In this document: piece after piece, positions 1 to 7,713 of the stretch
Layout of the letters: each line of letters starts with the position of its first letter
Numbering within the stretch: position 1 is the first letter of the stretch
Virus record (IMG/VR): IMGVR_UViG_3300031507_000024
Location: 1-26,949 of that record
Length of the DNA: 26,949 nt
Reading direction: 5' to 3' (one strand)
From: a virus
The notes under the pieces: model-generated
Told to the model about the DNA's origin: nothing
What the model saw: only the letters and a program-made list of their open reading frames with translations
The model's database searches: none
Position numbers and translations under genes: made by a program

Positions 1-116
1 GCACCAACACCACCGCACCCTACGTGTCCGCCTTGACGGCGGGCACTTCCTTCCAGATCAAGTCAGCAGCCTCGGATGTATGCGTGTACAACTGGGCCAT
101 CATCGAAAGGAACTGA
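1..116 (+). CDS. C-terminal end of a virion-associated protein (partial)
   Basis: Only the last 37 codons are in the window, read from base 3 to the TGA at 114-116. The tail is Thr/Ser/Ala-rich and ends in VYNWAIIERN. Position just upstream of a run of virion genes suggests a head or decoration protein, but the fragment carries no diagnostic motif. The next gene starts 5 bases downstream. Confidence 0.6.
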   Translation, partial: TNTTAPYVSALTAGTSFQIKSAASDVCVYNWAIIERN

Positions 117-121
117 GGATC

Positions 122-301
122 ATGGCTGCCAAGCCGAACAAGAAGGCGCCACTCGGTCAGGGTGGGCGCTTCGCCGCGGTCGCCAAGGCTGCTGGTGGAG
201 GCAAGAAGGGCGCGGCTATAGCCGCAGCCGCTGGCCGCAAGAAGTACGGCAACGCCAAGATGGCCAAGATGGCGGCCAAGGGCCGCAAGGGAGGTAAGTG
301 A
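122..301 (+). CDS. Small Lys/Ala/Gly-rich basic protein
   Basis: A 59-residue, highly basic protein made almost only of K, A, G and R, with a repeated KMAK motif near the C-terminus. A GAGG site 3 bases before ATG 122 supports this start over in-frame start codons upstream, which would overlap the previous gene. Composition resembles nucleoid-like or scaffold-associated basic proteins, and a second protein of similar style (7145-7297) lies before the holin. It may bind nucleic acid; the function is unknown. Its TGA overlaps the next ATG. Confidence 0.7.
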   Translation: MAAKPNKKAPLGQGGRFAAVAKAAGGGKKGAAIAAAAGRKKYGNAKMAKMAAKGRKGGK

Positions 302-570
302 TGTCCGACCTGTACAAGAACCCGGAGAAGGAGCCAGCTCCCGAAGAGCTGGAGTCCCGCAACTCCGACATGGAGGACTGGGGTGGCTCGCGCATGGAGC
401 CTGCCGGTCCTGGTGGCAAGACTACCGTCGTCAACGGCAACGAGAAGGGCATCCTGGAAGTCGGCCTGTTCCGCACTATGGGCCTGCACCAGGCGTCCGA
501 ACTCGGCAGCAACCACGACTCGTTTGCGCAGGGAATCTATGCAGACACCGATGGTCAGTACTCCGACTAA
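301..570 (+). CDS. Hypothetical virion-operon protein, 89 aa
   Basis: Start ATG 301 has a GGGAGG site 6 bases upstream; the GTG at 298 is too close to it. The N-terminal half is charged and probably disordered (many E, P, K), and the C-terminal half contains LFRTMGLHQ and ends in acidic YADTDGQYSD. No family recognised. It sits between the basic protein and a small Ala/Ser-rich protein in an overlapping operon, so a structural or assembly role is inferred from position only. Confidence 0.75.
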   Translation: MSDLYKNPEKEPAPEELESRNSDMEDWGGSRMEPAGPGGKTTVVNGNEKGILEVGLFRTMGLHQASELGSNHDSFAQGIYADTDGQYSD

Positions 571-736
571 CACCGACAAGGCGAGCGGCGTTCTCGACGC
601 CGCCAAACCTTTGGCCAACAGCTACGAGAAGTCTGCTGCCGTGAGCAGCGATGCAGTGAAAGAACAGACAGCGGTCCTGGGGCACAACACGTTCCGTTCC
701 GACATCTACAAGGTAAGCGAAGGATACGTGGCATGA
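551..736 (+). CDS. Hypothetical protein, 61 aa
   Basis: The frame overlaps the end of the previous gene by 20 bases and its stop overlaps the ATG of the next gene. The product is soluble and Ala/Ser/Lys-rich (DAAKPLANSYEKSAAVSSDA), with no recognised domain. The start at 551 has only a weak ribosome site, which suggests translational coupling. The frame is supported by the tight overlaps on both sides. Confidence 0.65.
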   Translation: MVSTPTNTDKASGVLDAAKPLANSYEKSAAVSSDAVKEQTAVLGHNTFRSDIYKVSEGYVA

Positions 737-948
737 GTCCTGAGGATATCGAAAACAGGTTCAGCCTGGTCAACTCCAGCACTGACCAGATCGAACGGTA
801 CGGCAAGATCGCAGGCAAGGCCTTGGAGCTGGCCCTGTTGATCAACGAGCTTGCTCCTGACGGGCGAGAGAAGTCCCTCGCACTCACGGGCCTTGAGGAA
901 GTCAAGGACTGGGGCCTTCACGCTATCCGCATGGAGAGGTTCAAGTGA
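733..948 (+). CDS. acb2: Acb2/Tad1-like cyclic-nucleotide sponge (anti-CBASS/anti-Thoeris)
   Basis: The 71-residue product has the hallmark pattern of the Acb2 hairpin family: an N-terminal RFxxx segment, an ERY motif near residue 22, a Pro-Asp-x-Arg-Glu-Lys-Ser segment near residue 44, then SLALTGLEEVKDW and a C-terminal helix. Known Acb2 proteins form oligomers that bind cyclic di- and trinucleotides and so block CBASS, and in some cases Thoeris signalling. They act in the cytoplasm early in infection. Here the gene sits among virion genes and overlaps both neighbours (ATGA on the 5' side, TGATG on the 3' side). The assignment rests on motif recall, not a search. Confidence 0.78.
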   Translation: MSPEDIENRFSLVNSSTDQIERYGKIAGKALELALLINELAPDGREKSLALTGLEEVKDWGLHAIRMERFK

Positions 949-1169
949 TGGCAGTAGCCAAGAAGGAAGCAGCCCCCGGAGGGCTGCTCAAGAAGGGGTC
1001 CATCGTCTCCCTCGAAAAGGGCGGACGAACCCTTACCGGCCTTGAAGTCCTCGACTTCGACGACACGTTCGTCAAGTTCCGCTGGTCTATCCATGTGTCA
1101 CCGCAGACGGAGATCGTCCTCGTCCCTTGGTCGAAGATCGAAGCCATCGGACTGGAAGGTGAGCGCTGA
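948..1169 (+). CDS. Hypothetical small beta-rich protein, 73 aa
   Basis: ATG 948 overlaps the upstream TGA and has GAGAGG 8 bases before it. After a basic N-terminus the sequence looks like a small beta-barrel: GSIVSLEKGGRTLTGLEVL, then FVKFRWSIHV, then IVLVPWSKIEAI. It resembles SH3- or Sm-like folds that bind RNA or protein, but no family can be named. Its stop overlaps the next start as TGATG. Confidence 0.7.
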   Translation: MAVAKKEAAPGGLLKKGSIVSLEKGGRTLTGLEVLDFDDTFVKFRWSIHVSPQTEIVLVPWSKIEAIGLEGER

Positions 1170-1255
1170 TGCCTATCCGGCCGGACAAGGATCCCCGCTG
1201 CCCCAAGTGCGGTGGCGGCGCTTCGGAATGCCAGTGCGGAAGGAAGGGCAAATGA
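1169..1255 (+). CDS. 28-aa zinc-knuckle peptide
   Basis: A very short frame with four cysteines arranged as CPKC and CQC, typical of a minimal zinc knuckle. The start overlaps the upstream stop (TGATG) and the stop overlaps the next ATG (ATGA), which is the strongest argument that it is translated. Function unknown; it could be an adaptor that binds protein or nucleic acid. Confidence 0.6.
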   Translation: MPIRPDKDPRCPKCGGGASECQCGRKGK

Positions 1256-1485
1256 GCTGCTCTTCCACCTGCCTGACGCAGGACCACGAAACCTGGGGAG
1301 AGTGCGTCAGGTCCAAGGGACTTCAACTTTCCCCCGCCGTGAACGGTGACTACGGCACACGCCAGAAGGCGTGGGACCGAGAGCTTGACAACTACGAGTC
1401 CGCTCGTCGGCAAGGCCTTGAGCCTCGCTCGACCAAGCAGTGGGCTACCGACATGGCGATGAAGGAGGCCGAATCCCATGGCTGA
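1252..1485 (+). CDS. Hypothetical protein, 77 aa
   Basis: ATG 1252 follows GGAAGGGC. The N-terminus holds CSSTCLTQDHETWGECV, three cysteines with a His that could bind metal. The rest is charged and helical (RQKAWDRELDNYESARRQG). Similar small proteins with this N-terminal pattern are common next to actinophage virion genes, but no function is known to me. The end overlaps the next gene by 8 bases. Confidence 0.72.
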   Translation: MSCSSTCLTQDHETWGECVRSKGLQLSPAVNGDYGTRQKAWDRELDNYESARRQGLEPRSTKQWATDMAMKEAESHG

Positions 1486-1990
1486 GAATACAGTAAGGAT
1501 CGAGGGGACTGTTCCTATATCCCCGACTGGTACGCAGACCGTAGCTGGCACGGTCACAGCCAACCAGGGTACGGCTGCCGCTACAGCGTCAGCGTGGCCT
1601 ATCAAGGTGACAGACGGCACGGCTACGGCCAGCATCGCAGTTCCTGGCTCCGGAGGCTCTGCTCTCCTGGTGGCCGCAGGGACTGCGGCTGCGGTGACTT
1701 CACTGACCGCAGCCACGACCGGCAACGGAACAGCTTACGACTTCGGCGCTGCCCGTGCGAACATCACCGCTGCGATAGTGGTGAACGGAACCGTCACTTC
1801 AGGGACGGTCATCCTTCAGGGGTCGCATAACAACACGGACTGGATTCCTCTGGTAACTTCGGCCGCTCTTGCGACCGGCGTCAATGTAGACCTCAGCAAG
1901 ACCGGCGTTGCCTACCGCTTCGCCCGAGCCGTTGTCGGTACCGCCATCGGTGGTGGTGGCACGGTCACCGTGACCATCGCGGGTGCCTGA
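1478..1990 (+). CDS. Beta-rich virion protein, 170 aa
   Basis: The sequence is Ala/Thr/Gly/Val-rich with alternating beta strands. It starts TVRIEGTVPIS, has a central segment with small residues, then VILQGSHNNTDWIPLVT and a C-terminal VTVTIAGA strand. This composition fits a capsid decoration or tail-surface Ig-like or jelly-roll domain. The HNNTDW segment resembles carbohydrate-binding or decoration modules. The exact virion role cannot be set from sequence alone. The stop shares a base with the next start. Confidence 0.75.
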   Translation: MAENTVRIEGTVPISPTGTQTVAGTVTANQGTAAATASAWPIKVTDGTATASIAVPGSGGSALLVAAGTAAAVTSLTAATTGNGTAYDFGAARANITAAIVVNGTVTSGTVILQGSHNNTDWIPLVTSAALATGVNVDLSKTGVAYRFARAVVGTAIGGGGTVTVTIAGA

Positions 1991-2352
1991 TGGGACAGTT
2001 ATCAGTACACGAGTTCGAGCCTACAGCGGACATCCTGAAGGATACCGGGTTCGAGCTTCCGGTCACTGCGGCCAACGTGTTCTGCACGCTGACCCCGCCT
2101 GCCGGTAAGTACCGGATCGACATCAACCGTATCGCGTACGGTAACGGCACACCCACCGTGGCCAACAACAGCCACTTCTTCGTTGGCTCGTCGAATCACG
2201 TACTATCCAGTGGCGCGATCCTCGGAGTCCCGTACCGATACCAGTTCTTCCTTGTGCTCGATGGCGTGACCGCCATCGGAGTCAGGTCGATCAATAACGG
2301 ATCAAACAACATCGGCGTATCCGCTGGCATCACAGCTATCCGCCTATCCTGA
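1990..2352 (+). CDS. Probable virion protein, 120 aa
   Basis: Beta-rich, low in Lys and Cys, with PPAGKYRIDINRIAYG in the middle and repeated small hydrophobic strands towards the C-terminus (SINNGSNNIGVSAGITAIRLS). It is directly coupled to the 170-residue protein and probably acts with it on the particle surface. No family recognised. It ends 9 bases before the next GTG. Confidence 0.72.
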   Translation: MGQLSVHEFEPTADILKDTGFELPVTAANVFCTLTPPAGKYRIDINRIAYGNGTPTVANNSHFFVGSSNHVLSSGAILGVPYRYQFFLVLDGVTAIGVRSINNGSNNIGVSAGITAIRLS

Positions 2353-2361
2353 GGAGTCCAA

Positions 2362-3294
2362 GTGGCTGTCACTTTCGATCAGCTAGTCAGCCGAGTGAAG
2401 CAGCAGCTGCTTGGCTATACCCGAGATCAGGCATCGATCTCCAACCTCACGGCCGACATGACGTCGGCCGATACCGTCTTCATGGTGGACCCGGAGACGG
2501 TCACCAACATCTCCAAGGGCCTGGTGGAGATCGGTGACGAGCTTCTGCTCGTCAAGAACTACGACCGTTCTACCGGAACGGTCACTGTAACCGCAGGCAT
2601 CAACGGGCGGGGAGTAGAAGGGACAACGGCGGCTGCTCACTCGAACCTCGCGATCGTCACCGACGACCCGATGTACCCCCGAGCCAGGGTGAAAGAGGCG
2701 ATCAACGACACGATCAACGCCACCTACCCGGACTTGTGGGTGTTCGGCGACACCGAGTTCCCGAAGATCGCGGCACGCTACGAGTACCCTCTCCCCGCCG
2801 ACGTCGAAGACGTGTACAAGGTCACGGTCAACACCATCGGGCCTTCAGCCGTGTGGTTCCCGCTGTCCTCGTGGAGGTTCAACCCTTCGGCTTCAACCAC
2901 TTCGGGTCAGGTCAAGCCTACCCCCGCGCCTACCGGCAAGTCTCTTCAGATCATGCGTGACTTCATCGTCCCGGGCAGGAACGTGCGAGTCGAGTACATC
3001 AAGAAGCCGAACACCCTGGTGAACGGCACGGACGACTTCGCCACGACCACCGGATACCCCGAACGGTACATCGATCTCATCACGTACGGCGCCTGCTGGC
3101 GCCTGCTTCCTGCGTACGAGTCTGCACGACTCCAGCAGCAGGCCATAGAGGCCACCGAGAGGGCCCCACTGGTGCCTACAGGGGCCGGAAGCAACGCCTC
3201 TAAGTATTACATGGCCTTGTACCAGCAGAGGCTGGCAGAAGAGCGTACACGGCTTCAGCGTCTGTTCGACTCGTATCAGACTTTCAACGGGTGA
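2362..3294 (+). CDS. Structural protein, possible head-tail or tail-completion protein, 310 aa
   Basis: The GTG start has GAGGAGTCC upstream. The protein begins with a helix (FDQLVSRVKQQLLG), followed by a beta module with SADTVFMVDPETV and ITVTAGINGRGVEGTTAAAH-type strands. That module resembles the repeated N-terminal domain of the next protein (3356-4594), which has SIQVASSTGW and AYDGTSASTHNAG. The C-terminal half has a helical end with YYMALYQQRLAEERTRLQ. This order fits a connector or tail adaptor. The family assignment is uncertain; the virion role rests on position. Confidence 0.78.
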   Translation: MAVTFDQLVSRVKQQLLGYTRDQASISNLTADMTSADTVFMVDPETVTNISKGLVEIGDELLLVKNYDRSTGTVTVTAGINGRGVEGTTAAAHSNLAIVTDDPMYPRARVKEAINDTINATYPDLWVFGDTEFPKIAARYEYPLPADVEDVYKVTVNTIGPSAVWFPLSSWRFNPSASTTSGQVKPTPAPTGKSLQIMRDFIVPGRNVRVEYIKKPNTLVNGTDDFATTTGYPERYIDLITYGACWRLLPAYESARLQQQAIEATERAPLVPTGAGSNASKYYMALYQQRLAEERTRLQRLFDSYQTFNG

Positions 3295-3319
3295 TCGGCA
3301 TAGCCGACACCCTCGGGCA

Positions 3320-3334
3320 GGCAGCTTCGCTGCC
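3320..3334 (+). other. Intergenic hairpin before the tail fibre gene
   Basis: GGCAGC and GCTGCC pair around a TTC loop in the 61-base spacer. No T-run follows, so it is not an intrinsic terminator. It may tune processing or ribosome access for the next gene, whose GAGGAGG site lies 14 bases further on. Confidence 0.5.
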
Positions 3335-3355
3335 GAGCAATGGCTGAGGAGGACC

Positions 3356-4594
3356 ATGCCGAACTCTCGCTTCTATTCGTCTATCGCTGCGGTTACCAAC
3401 CTTCAGGTGACCGCCAACCCTGGCGATACGAGCATCCAGGTGGCCAGCTCTACCGGCTGGCCCGGCTCGTTCCCTTACATCATCTCACTGGACTACGGTT
3501 CCGCCACTGAGGAACTGGTGCTCGTCACTTCTGGCGGCCCGAGCAACTTCACGGTGACCCGGGCCTACGACGGCACGTCGGCCTCGACCCACAACGCTGG
3601 TGCTGTGGTCCGCCACACGTCCTCGGCCATCGACTTCACAGACTCAAGGACGCACGAAGCGTCCACGACTGGAGTCCATGGCATTTCTGGCGCCTTCGTG
3701 GACACCAACTCGGTCCAGACTCTGACCAACAAGACGCTGACCGCCCCGATCATCAACAACCCCACCATAGGAGGTACCGCTTCAGGCGGTACCTTCACTG
3801 GTGCCACTCTTACCAGCCCGACGATCAACACCCCGACCATCACGAACCCCACCGTAACCGGTGGCGGCTCTCTGGCTGGCACATTCACCGGAACTCCTAC
3901 CATCAGCGGATCGGTCACCTTCACCGGCGGTCCGTCCTTCACGTCGAACCCCGTACTGTTCCAGCGAACCTCTGCTGCTGGTGTGGCGATCCGTACCAAC
4001 GTAACTGCGGACACCAACGACAGACTCCAGATCACAGCTGAAGGCGATATGAGCTGGGGCAGTGGATCAGGTGCCGCTGATGTAGTCCTTCAGCGCTCCG
4101 GCTCCGGCTTCCTCGGGCTCACGGGATCGTTGACCACCAGTGGTAGCGTAACCGCCACTGGCAACCTGCTGGGCAATGACATCAGCCTGACCACCACTAC
4201 GTGGACTTCGTTCACTCCCGTCTGGTCGGGCACCGGCCTGCCGACCCTCGGGACCAACGTGGGCTGGTACAAGAAGGTCGGCAAGATGGTCACCTTCGAG
4301 ATCTACGCCGTGTTCTCCGCGACGGGCACCGGATCCGCAGGAGTCGCGGTACAGTTCCCGACCGCGCCCTTCCGGGACGGCAATGGACCGAACACCACCC
4401 GACAGGCGATGTTCGGATACGTCGCCGGATCCGTCAGCGGTGTTGTTGACGGCGTCTGCATCATGCCCGCCTTCGCGGCCGACACCGGGCTTACCGGTGC
4501 GACACTCAGGCGGTACGACAACATCATCATCCAGACGAACGACATCAACAGCTCGACGGTCATCACGATCCAGGGTACCTATAGGGAGGCGTGA
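3356..4594 (+). CDS. Tail fibre / minor tail protein, 412 aa
   Basis: Strong ribosome site (GAGGAGG) 5 bases before the ATG. Residues 1-110 form a beta module, followed by HEASTTGVHG, common in actinophage fibres. The QTLTNKTLTAP motif (about 121-131) then leads into a Thr/Asn/Pro ladder of PTI, PTIT and PTVTG repeats, which fits a trimeric fibre shaft. A Gly/Ser-rich region precedes a C-terminal globular beta domain (about 290-412) with WTSFTPVWSGTG and GWYKKVGKMVTFEI. That last motif is typical of phage receptor-binding ends. It acts at the virion tail in host recognition. Confidence 0.86.
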   Translation: MPNSRFYSSIAAVTNLQVTANPGDTSIQVASSTGWPGSFPYIISLDYGSATEELVLVTSGGPSNFTVTRAYDGTSASTHNAGAVVRHTSSAIDFTDSRTHEASTTGVHGISGAFVDTNSVQTLTNKTLTAPIINNPTIGGTASGGTFTGATLTSPTINTPTITNPTVTGGGSLAGTFTGTPTISGSVTFTGGPSFTSNPVLFQRTSAAGVAIRTNVTADTNDRLQITAEGDMSWGSGSGAADVVLQRSGSGFLGLTGSLTTSGSVTATGNLLGNDISLTTTTWTSFTPVWSGTGLPTLGTNVGWYKKVGKMVTFEIYAVFSATGTGSAGVAVQFPTAPFRDGNGPNTTRQAMFGYVAGSVSGVVDGVCIMPAFAADTGLTGATLRRYDNIIIQTNDINSSTVITIQGTYREA

Positions 4595-4599
4595 GCCTG

Positions 4600-6570
4600 A
4601 TGGCAGACATCGTCCATCCGATTCCGTGGCAGATCTCCAACTTCCTGCCGGGCACGCCCAACTCTGGTGGCTACGCGCTGTCGGACTATCAGTTCGACTA
4701 CGCCCTTGGAGGGATTCCATTCTTGTCGGCCACGCGTGATGCGTGGCCTTACTCTGAGGGCATGGCAGAGATCAGGAAGCAGCAGTTCGACAGTTCTGCC
4801 GAGCCTGGCGAGCAGTCCATCTACGGCTGGTGGCTCCGGTCCCAGAATTCCTGGACTTCCGGCGCTGGCCTGCTGTACCAGGACCCTGACGTTGTCAATC
4901 CGTACACCCGCAGCTTCGACCTGAGATTCGATGACTCGCTCGGAGTGGACAACTGGACTCCCGGTCAGGCCACGCTGCTCAAGCAGCCTGTCTCGAAGTA
5001 CAACGTAGGCGGTACCTTCGCAAGAGTGCGAGGGTATGTCGACCCTTCGGGGGTCGACGCTGCTTTCTACATGGACGGCAACCTGCTGTACAAGATGACC
5101 GATTCCACCAGGACTGCTATCACCACAGGTTCTGCCGGTACCGCTCTTGGCTTCACCAACTTCGGCACCTCGTGGTTCCTTCTGGCAACCGATGGCATCT
5201 GGAAGGGCGTGGACACCGGGGCGGGGACGAAGATCTGGAACAACCCCGCTGGCACGCTGACCTCGGGCGTGATCGAGGTTGTCAAGCAGCGCCTGATAGC
5301 AGGCTGGAACAACACTCTGTACATCCTGGACATCAACGGCACCGGGACTGGGGCCCCGGCGCTGCCCACCACGTGGGTCGGCGGCTTCGGCATAGTGATG
5401 GCGCATCCGGATACCACGTGGCAGTGGACTTCAGCCACCGAAGGCCCGAGCGCTATCTACGCAGCAGGCCAGAACGCGACCGACTCGTCTATCTACAGGT
5501 TCGTGTCCGACCTGTCGTCCACCACCGAGGTGTTCGTTCCTATCGTCACGGCACAGCTCCCCCGAGGGGAGCTGGTCAGGACTGTCTACGCCTACGTCGG
5601 AACCTTTGTCGGCATCGCTACCAACAAGGGCTTCAGGGTGGGCGAGCTGGACGCCGGTGGTGACATCTCGTACGGGCCGCTTCTGTTCCAGCCGACCGGC
5701 GGATGCCAGTCGCTGGCAGGGTTCGACCGCTTTATGTACGTGGGCACCACGAACGCACACGACGGCGCTACAGGCGTCTTCAGGGTCGACCTGGGTACCG
5801 CGTACACCGAGGCCTCCACGAGCGTCCTGCGGTACGCCTACGCCCGCGACGTGTACTCTCCCAACCAGACCGGCACGGTCTCCTCGGTGTCCATCTTCGG
5901 GGCGTCCGGCAGGGTCGTGTACACCATCGCCGGTAACAGCATCTGGCTCCAGTCGGCTACCGACCTGTACCCAACCGGATATCTCCGGACGGGCAGGATC
6001 AGGTACAACACGGAAGAGCCGAAGCTGTACAAGTTCATGTCGGTGTCTACGCCAGACCCGCTGGCAGGCAACCTGGCACTGTCGATCATCGACATCCAGG
6101 GAACCGAGTGGCCGTCACTCACGTACACACCGACGCTCAACCCCGAGACGAACGACGTGACCATCTCCCAGCCTTCGGGCAGGCAGATATGGATCAAGCT
6201 GAAGTTCGTTCTCAGTCGGGGATCAGACGTAACCAAGGGAGCCATCCTCAACGGATGGCAGGTGAAGGCGCTGCCCGGCTCCATTCGCCAGAGGATGATC
6301 AACCACACCTTCCTCCTGTTCGACGAGGAGAAGGACAAGGGTAACCAGCGAGTCGGTACCGATGGGTACGCTCGATCCCGCTTCGAGGCTTTCAAGGAGC
6401 TAGCCCGAGAAGGGGATGTCGTCGTGTTCCAGGAGCTGATCGAAGATCGCTCAACCTTGGTAGTCATCGACGACTGGAAGTTCACACAGCTAGCTCCACC
6501 GGGCCCTGGGGGGGCCGCTCTAGGTGGTTACCTGACTGTAGTTCTGAGGACGGTAGCCGAATCAGTCTAA
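4600..6570 (+). CDS. Large tail protein, probable beta-propeller-like tip or spike, 656 aa
   Basis: ATG 4600 lies 10 bases after GGGAGG; the in-frame GTG 4591 is only 1 base from it and is less likely. Many repeated beta units carry aromatic-Gly motifs (FGTSWFLLATDGIWKG, RLIAGWNNTLYILD, FDRFMYVGTTNAHDG, GRVVYTIAGNSIWLQS), as in multi-bladed propellers. After about residue 480 comes a second beta region and a conserved-looking end with WKFTQLAPPG. The protein probably forms the tail tip or spike together with the fibre upstream. No enzymatic motif was seen. Confidence 0.8.
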   Translation: MADIVHPIPWQISNFLPGTPNSGGYALSDYQFDYALGGIPFLSATRDAWPYSEGMAEIRKQQFDSSAEPGEQSIYGWWLRSQNSWTSGAGLLYQDPDVVNPYTRSFDLRFDDSLGVDNWTPGQATLLKQPVSKYNVGGTFARVRGYVDPSGVDAAFYMDGNLLYKMTDSTRTAITTGSAGTALGFTNFGTSWFLLATDGIWKGVDTGAGTKIWNNPAGTLTSGVIEVVKQRLIAGWNNTLYILDINGTGTGAPALPTTWVGGFGIVMAHPDTTWQWTSATEGPSAIYAAGQNATDSSIYRFVSDLSSTTEVFVPIVTAQLPRGELVRTVYAYVGTFVGIATNKGFRVGELDAGGDISYGPLLFQPTGGCQSLAGFDRFMYVGTTNAHDGATGVFRVDLGTAYTEASTSVLRYAYARDVYSPNQTGTVSSVSIFGASGRVVYTIAGNSIWLQSATDLYPTGYLRTGRIRYNTEEPKLYKFMSVSTPDPLAGNLALSIIDIQGTEWPSLTYTPTLNPETNDVTISQPSGRQIWIKLKFVLSRGSDVTKGAILNGWQVKALPGSIRQRMINHTFLLFDEEKDKGNQRVGTDGYARSRFEAFKELAREGDVVVFQELIEDRSTLVVIDDWKFTQLAPPGPGGAALGGYLTVVLRTVAESV

Positions 6571-6580
6571 GGAGTGGAAT

Positions 6581-6895
6581 GTGATAGACGTCGGATCGGC
6601 GCTTACCGTCGCCAGTAGTCTAGGTGTAGGGCTTGGTGGCTACATAGGTGGGCGCCTTCAGGGGCGCTCCACCACGAGCCAGATCGCATCGGACACGGTG
6701 AGCATGCTCAGTGAGCAAGTGGACCTACTGAAGAACGACAAGGAATCCAGTGAGCTGCACATCCTGGACCTGACTCAGCGGGTAGCGGTCCTTGAGGGAC
6801 TCGTTACCCAGCGGGCAGAGGTAGAGGAACTGTCCGGCAAGGTGGATGTGGTGAAGGACGAAGTCCACCGCATCGCCGTCAAGGTGGGAGCATGA
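6581..6895 (+). CDS. Membrane-anchored coiled-coil protein, 104 aa
   Basis: GTG start with GGAGTGGAAT before it. A Gly-rich hydrophobic N-terminal segment (about residues 5-28) is followed by a long heptad-type coiled coil from about residue 40 to the end (VDLLKNDKESSELHILDLTQ and later). The position before a peptidoglycan-binding protein and the holin suggests a lysis accessory or membrane-tethered structural protein. A link between membrane and wall during lysis is an inference; no spanin signature was found. Confidence 0.72.
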   Translation: MIDVGSALTVASSLGVGLGGYIGGRLQGRSTTSQIASDTVSMLSEQVDLLKNDKESSELHILDLTQRVAVLEGLVTQRAEVEELSGKVDVVKDEVHRIAVKVGA

Positions 6896-7161
6896 ATCAC
6901 CTGAGTCACGACGTCCCTGACTCTGTCCCCGCCTGGTACAAGCCACAGCCGAGGAGTCCGTTCTTGGTGTACGCGCCTGACACCATCCAGGATATCCAGC
7001 GCACGCTGTCGTGCGCTGAGACTGGCGAGATGGACGAACCGACTATCAACCACATCAAAGGGTTGCAGCATATCAACGGCATCAGCCCTAGCGGTATCAT
7101 CACACTAGAGACGGCCCAGGCCATCCAGAGATTGCGAGACCGATATGGCAGCCAAGCCTAA
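6892..7161 (+). CDS. Peptidoglycan-binding-like protein, 89 aa
   Basis: Residues about 28-85 match the three-helix PG_binding_1 pattern: TIQDIQRTL, a turn, then a helix with HIKGLQHINGISPSGIITLETAQAI. There is no catalytic domain, so this is not a complete endolysin, and any enzyme must be encoded elsewhere. It overlaps the coiled-coil gene (ATGA) and the next small basic gene, which places it in the lysis cassette. It may target a lysis protein to the wall or sit in the virion. Confidence 0.75.
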   Translation: MNHLSHDVPDSVPAWYKPQPRSPFLVYAPDTIQDIQRTLSCAETGEMDEPTINHIKGLQHINGISPSGIITLETAQAIQRLRDRYGSQA

Positions 7162-7297
7162 AGGAACCTTCGGCGGACCTGCCGATGGTGTTCACACCAA
7201 GAGTGCACGAAAGGGAACGCCACCCAAAAAGGGTGGCGCCCTGCCTGCGAAGGTAGCCAAGCCCGTCAAGGGCAAGAACCGAAAGGGTAGCAAATGA
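7145..7297 (+). CDS. Small basic Lys/Gly-rich protein, 50 aa
   Basis: Starts MAAKPKGTFGG, similar in opening and composition to the 59-residue basic protein at 122-301. It has Lys-Gly-Gly runs and ends KGKNRKGSK. It overlaps the previous gene by 17 bases and the holin start by 4 (ATGA). The two basic proteins may be distant duplicates or may have converged in composition. Function unknown. Confidence 0.65.
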   Translation: MAAKPKGTFGGPADGVHTKSARKGTPPKKGGALPAKVAKPVKGKNRKGSK

Positions 7298-7488
7298 AGA
7301 AGTACACGATCGACCTGGTTGAGCGTGTTGCGGCTACCGCCGCATTCACGTTCCTGTCGGCGTTCAGCGTAAGCGACCTCAGTACCGCCAAGGATGCCGG
7401 GATCGCTGCGGCTGCGGCTGCACTGAGCCTGATCAAGGGCGCCCTTGCGGGCGTCGTCAGTTCCGATGGTGGAGCTGGCCTGAAGTAA
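7294..7488 (+). CDS. Holin (r1t-like)
   Basis: The 64-residue protein has the pattern of small actinophage r1t-type holins: ERVAATAAFTFLSAF (first membrane helix, about 10-25), DLSTAKDAGIAAAAAALSLIKGALAG (second helix, about 29-55) and a short polar tail. It would assemble in the inner membrane and release the endolysin at the end of infection. It is the last gene of the operon, 15 bases before a strong terminator. Confidence 0.8.
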   Translation: MKKYTIDLVERVAATAAFTFLSAFSVSDLSTAKDAGIAAAAAALSLIKGALAGVVSSDGGAGLK

Positions 7489-7503
7489 GCGAGCAAGAAG
7501 AAG

Positions 7504-7537
7504 GCCCCGGGTTAATCCCCGGGGCCTCTTTTTTTGT
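7504..7537 (+). terminator. Intrinsic terminator ending the structural/lysis operon
   Basis: A GGCCCCGGG / CCCGGGGCC stem with a short TTAAT-type loop is followed by TCTTTTTTTT on the plus strand. On the minus strand the same stem is followed only by TTCTTCTT, so it may end the opposing operon less efficiently. It lies at the meeting point of two convergent operons. Confidence 0.9.
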
Positions 7538-7541
7538 GCCC

Positions 7542-7601
7542 TCAGTCCATCGTGAACGCGATGAACAGGACTACGCAGCAGAGAATGAACAGGCCTAGCA
7601 T
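7542..7601 (-). CDS. 19-aa single-helix membrane peptide
   Basis: ATG overlaps the upstream stop (TGATG). Almost the whole peptide is one hydrophobic helix with two adjacent cysteines (LFILCCVVLFIAF). It is the last frame of the minus operon before the terminator. Its size makes it uncertain; coupling and composition are the only support. It could be a small membrane modulator. Confidence 0.45.
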   Translation of the reverse strand: MLGLFILCCVVLFIAFTMD

Positions 7602-7711
7602 CAACCCTCCGAGCCGCAGAGTAGGCAGACCTTCACGATGATCGTCTCGCCCTGGCTGATGATCGCCTGAAGCTGGTAGTTGTGCTGGCCGTTACTGGAG
7701 TTTGGGCACAC
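7601..7711 (-). CDS. 36-aa zinc-ribbon-like protein
   Basis: GTG 7711 has GGAGG 7 bases upstream, lying in the end of the previous gene. The sequence has an N-terminal Cys and a C-terminal CLLCG, with HNYQ between. It is probably a minimal metal-binding fold, although with three cysteines and one histidine the site is not certain. Function unknown. Confidence 0.55.
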   Translation of the reverse strand: MCPNSSNGQHNYQLQAIISQGETIIVKVCLLCGSEG

Positions 7712-7713
7712 TG

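Noticed and set aside
1087-1725. 212-codon minus-strand frame opposite virion genes
   Set aside because: Antisense to overlapping plus-strand genes with good starts; composition is that of a GC-rich shadow frame.
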